In this document: positions 5,188-6,234 of the stretch, one piece after another
Layout of the letters: every line of letters begins with the position of its first letter
Numbering within the stretch: position 1 is the stretch's first letter
Source of the DNA: Alphaproteobacteria bacterium
GTDB lineage: Bacteria > Pseudomonadota > Alphaproteobacteria > UBA7887
Assembly (NCBI GenBank): GCA_028289725.1
Contig: JANQOH010000190.1
Coordinates: 1-6,234 of the forward strand
Direction of reading: 5' to 3'
Length of the DNA: 6,234 bases
Notes under the pieces: model-generated
Told to the model about the DNA's origin: nothing
What the model saw: only the letters and a program-made list of their open reading frames with translations
Database searches by the model: none
Translations under genes and position numbers: made by a program

Positions 5188-6234
5188 TTATGAATCCAGC
5201 TCTGGTATATCTATCCAGCGGCGCTCGGCCGAGCTTTGCAAGGCGATTTCGGCCAGTTGCACGCCGCGCGTGCCGGCGAGCAAGTCCCATGGGAACGGCG
5301 CATCCTCGCAAACGTGCCGAATGAAGGCTTCCCACTGCGCCTTGAAAGCGTTGTCATAGTCGATCGTGTCCGGCACGAGATGCCAGCCGGCTTGGTAGTC
5401 GATCGTTGATGGCACGTCCGGGTTCCACACCGGTTTCGGCGTATTCACCCGTGCTTGCGTTCGGCATTCGCGCAAACCCGCGACCGCCGAACCGTGTGTG
5501 CCGTCGACTTGGATGGTCAACAGGTCGTCGCGACGGACGCGCGTGGCCCACGAACAATTGAAATGCGCGGTGACACCGCCGTCGATCTGGAACGTGGCAT
5601 GCGCGGCGTCGTCGGCGGTCGCCTGGTAGCGTTCGCCGCGCTCATCCCAACGTTCCGGGATATGGGTGTGCGCAAGGCAACTGACAGCGCTTACGCGACC
5701 AAACAGATTTTCGAGCACGTAATGAAAATGCGGCAACATATCGAGCACGATGCCGCCGCCATCTTCTTTGCGGTAGTTCCACGAAGGGCGTTGCGCCGGC
5801 TGCAGATCACCTTCGAAAACCCAATAGCCGAACTCGCCGCGCACGGAAAACACGCGGCCAAAAAAACCAGCGTCGATCAGCAATTTGAGCTTTTGAATGC
5901 CGGGCAGCCATAGTTTGTCCTGCACCACGCCATGTTTGACCCCAGCGTCCCGCGCTTTTTGGTAAGCGCCATAGGCGTCCGCCACCGTTTCAGCCACCGG
6001 TTTCTCGCAATAAACATGTTTGCCGGCGTCGATCGCGCGCGCGATCAACCCGGCGCGCAGTTGGGTCGAGGCCGCATCGAAAAAGATCTCCATGTCCGGC
6101 TCAGCGAGCGCTTGGTCGAGGTCGGTGGTCCAGCGCTCTAGGCCGGCCTGATGCGCCAAGGCTTCGACCTTCTCGGCATTGCGGCCGACCAGAATTGGCT
6201 CGGGCATTACGCGCTCGCCATTGCCGAGCAAGAC
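5188..6234 (-). CDS. Gfo/Idh/MocA family oxidoreductase (5' end outside window)
   Basis: The visible 348 residues lack the N-terminal Gly-rich Rossmann start. The frame stays open through 6234, so about 30 residues probably lie beyond the edge; the first in-window ATG (6231) is not taken as the start. GKHVYCEKPVAET contains the family EKP motif (codons at 5998-6006), whose lysine is a conserved catalytic and cofactor-site residue. The C-terminal sheet domain includes REFGYWVFEGD-like (GEFGYWVFEGD), NYRKEDGGGIVLDMLPH, TADDAAHATF and VDGTHGSAVAGL. Family members oxidise or reduce sugars, polyols and their derivatives with NAD(P), in the cytoplasm. The long matches to the type of Gfo/Idh protein found beside DUF993 genes make the pairing believable. 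The stop (5188-5190) is 2 bases from the DUF993 ATG, implying translational coupling. The specific substrate cannot be read. Confidence 0.9.
   Translation of the reverse strand, partial: VLLGNGERVMPEPILVGRNAEKVEALAHQAGLERWTTDLDQALAEPDMEIFFDAASTQLRAGLIARAIDAGKHVYCEKPVAETVADAYGAYQKARDAGVKHGVVQDKLWLPGIQKLKLLIDAGFFGRVFSVRGEFGYWVFEGDLQPAQRPSWNYRKEDGGGIVLDMLPHFHYVLENLFGRVSAVSCLAHTHIPERWDERGERYQATADDAAHATFQIDGGVTAHFNCSWATRVRRDDLLTIQVDGTHGSAVAGLRECRTQARVNTPKPVWNPDVPSTIDYQAGWHLVPDTIDYDNAFKAQWEAFIRHVCEDAPFPWDLLAGTRGVQLAEIALQSSAERRWIDIPELDS

Noticed and set aside
4082..5324. Several 130-165 codon plus-strand frames opposite the DUF993 gene
   Set aside because: All are fully antisense to a conserved gene, with low-complexity basic composition, and are explained as shadows.
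5186..5335. Upstream extension of the DUF993 frame to 5335
   Set aside because: It would overlap the Gfo/Idh coding sequence by about 150 bases. The translation is Arg-rich and non-homologous, while the ATG at 5185 gives the usual family length.
6231..6234. Start codon at 6231 as the true start of the Gfo/Idh gene
   Set aside because: It would remove the Gly-rich nucleotide-binding start of the Rossmann fold. The frame is still open at the window edge, so the gene is treated as partial.

Overview
The window reads as a GC-rich proteobacterial chromosome segment, most likely alphaproteobacterial. That guess rests on base composition, the TctC-type solute-binding protein, the leading-strand style of compact enzyme operons and the DUF993 / Gfo-Idh gene pair. 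There is no rRNA or other taxonomic marker, so the assignment is inference. No mobile element, CRISPR array, tRNA or phage gene was seen. Six substantial genes or gene parts and one small ORF fill nearly all of it, and no gene-free stretch exceeds about 140 bases.

Left part (1-1052, minus strand): a TctC/Bug-type periplasmic solute-binding protein with a clear signal peptide. It is followed at the window edge by the first nine codons of what looks like the small membrane subunit TctB. This is the start of a tripartite tricarboxylate transporter (TTT) operon running off the left edge. A 139-base divergent intergenic region (1053-1191) separates it from a plus-strand core-MetE-like methyltransferase (1192-2220), which keeps the full His-x-Cys / Glu / Cys zinc ligand set. 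A small ORF for a 78-residue, possibly exported two-cysteine protein follows (2294-2530), ending in a GC-rich hairpin.

Right part (2559-6234, minus strand): a three-gene operon. Its transcription order is a Gfo/Idh/MocA oxidoreductase (5' end beyond the right edge), a DUF993 DapA-like aldolase/lyase (start 2 bases after the preceding stop), and an unusually long enolase-superfamily enzyme (41-base gap). An NAD(P)-dependent dehydrogenase, a Schiff-base TIM-barrel lyase and an enolate-chemistry enzyme together make a plausible catabolic route for a sugar, polyol or sugar-acid-like compound. The substrate cannot be read from the sequence. The divergent TTT transporter could supply a carboxylate, but a link between the two halves is speculative. 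The most interesting content is this poorly characterised three-enzyme set and the standalone MetE-core protein.
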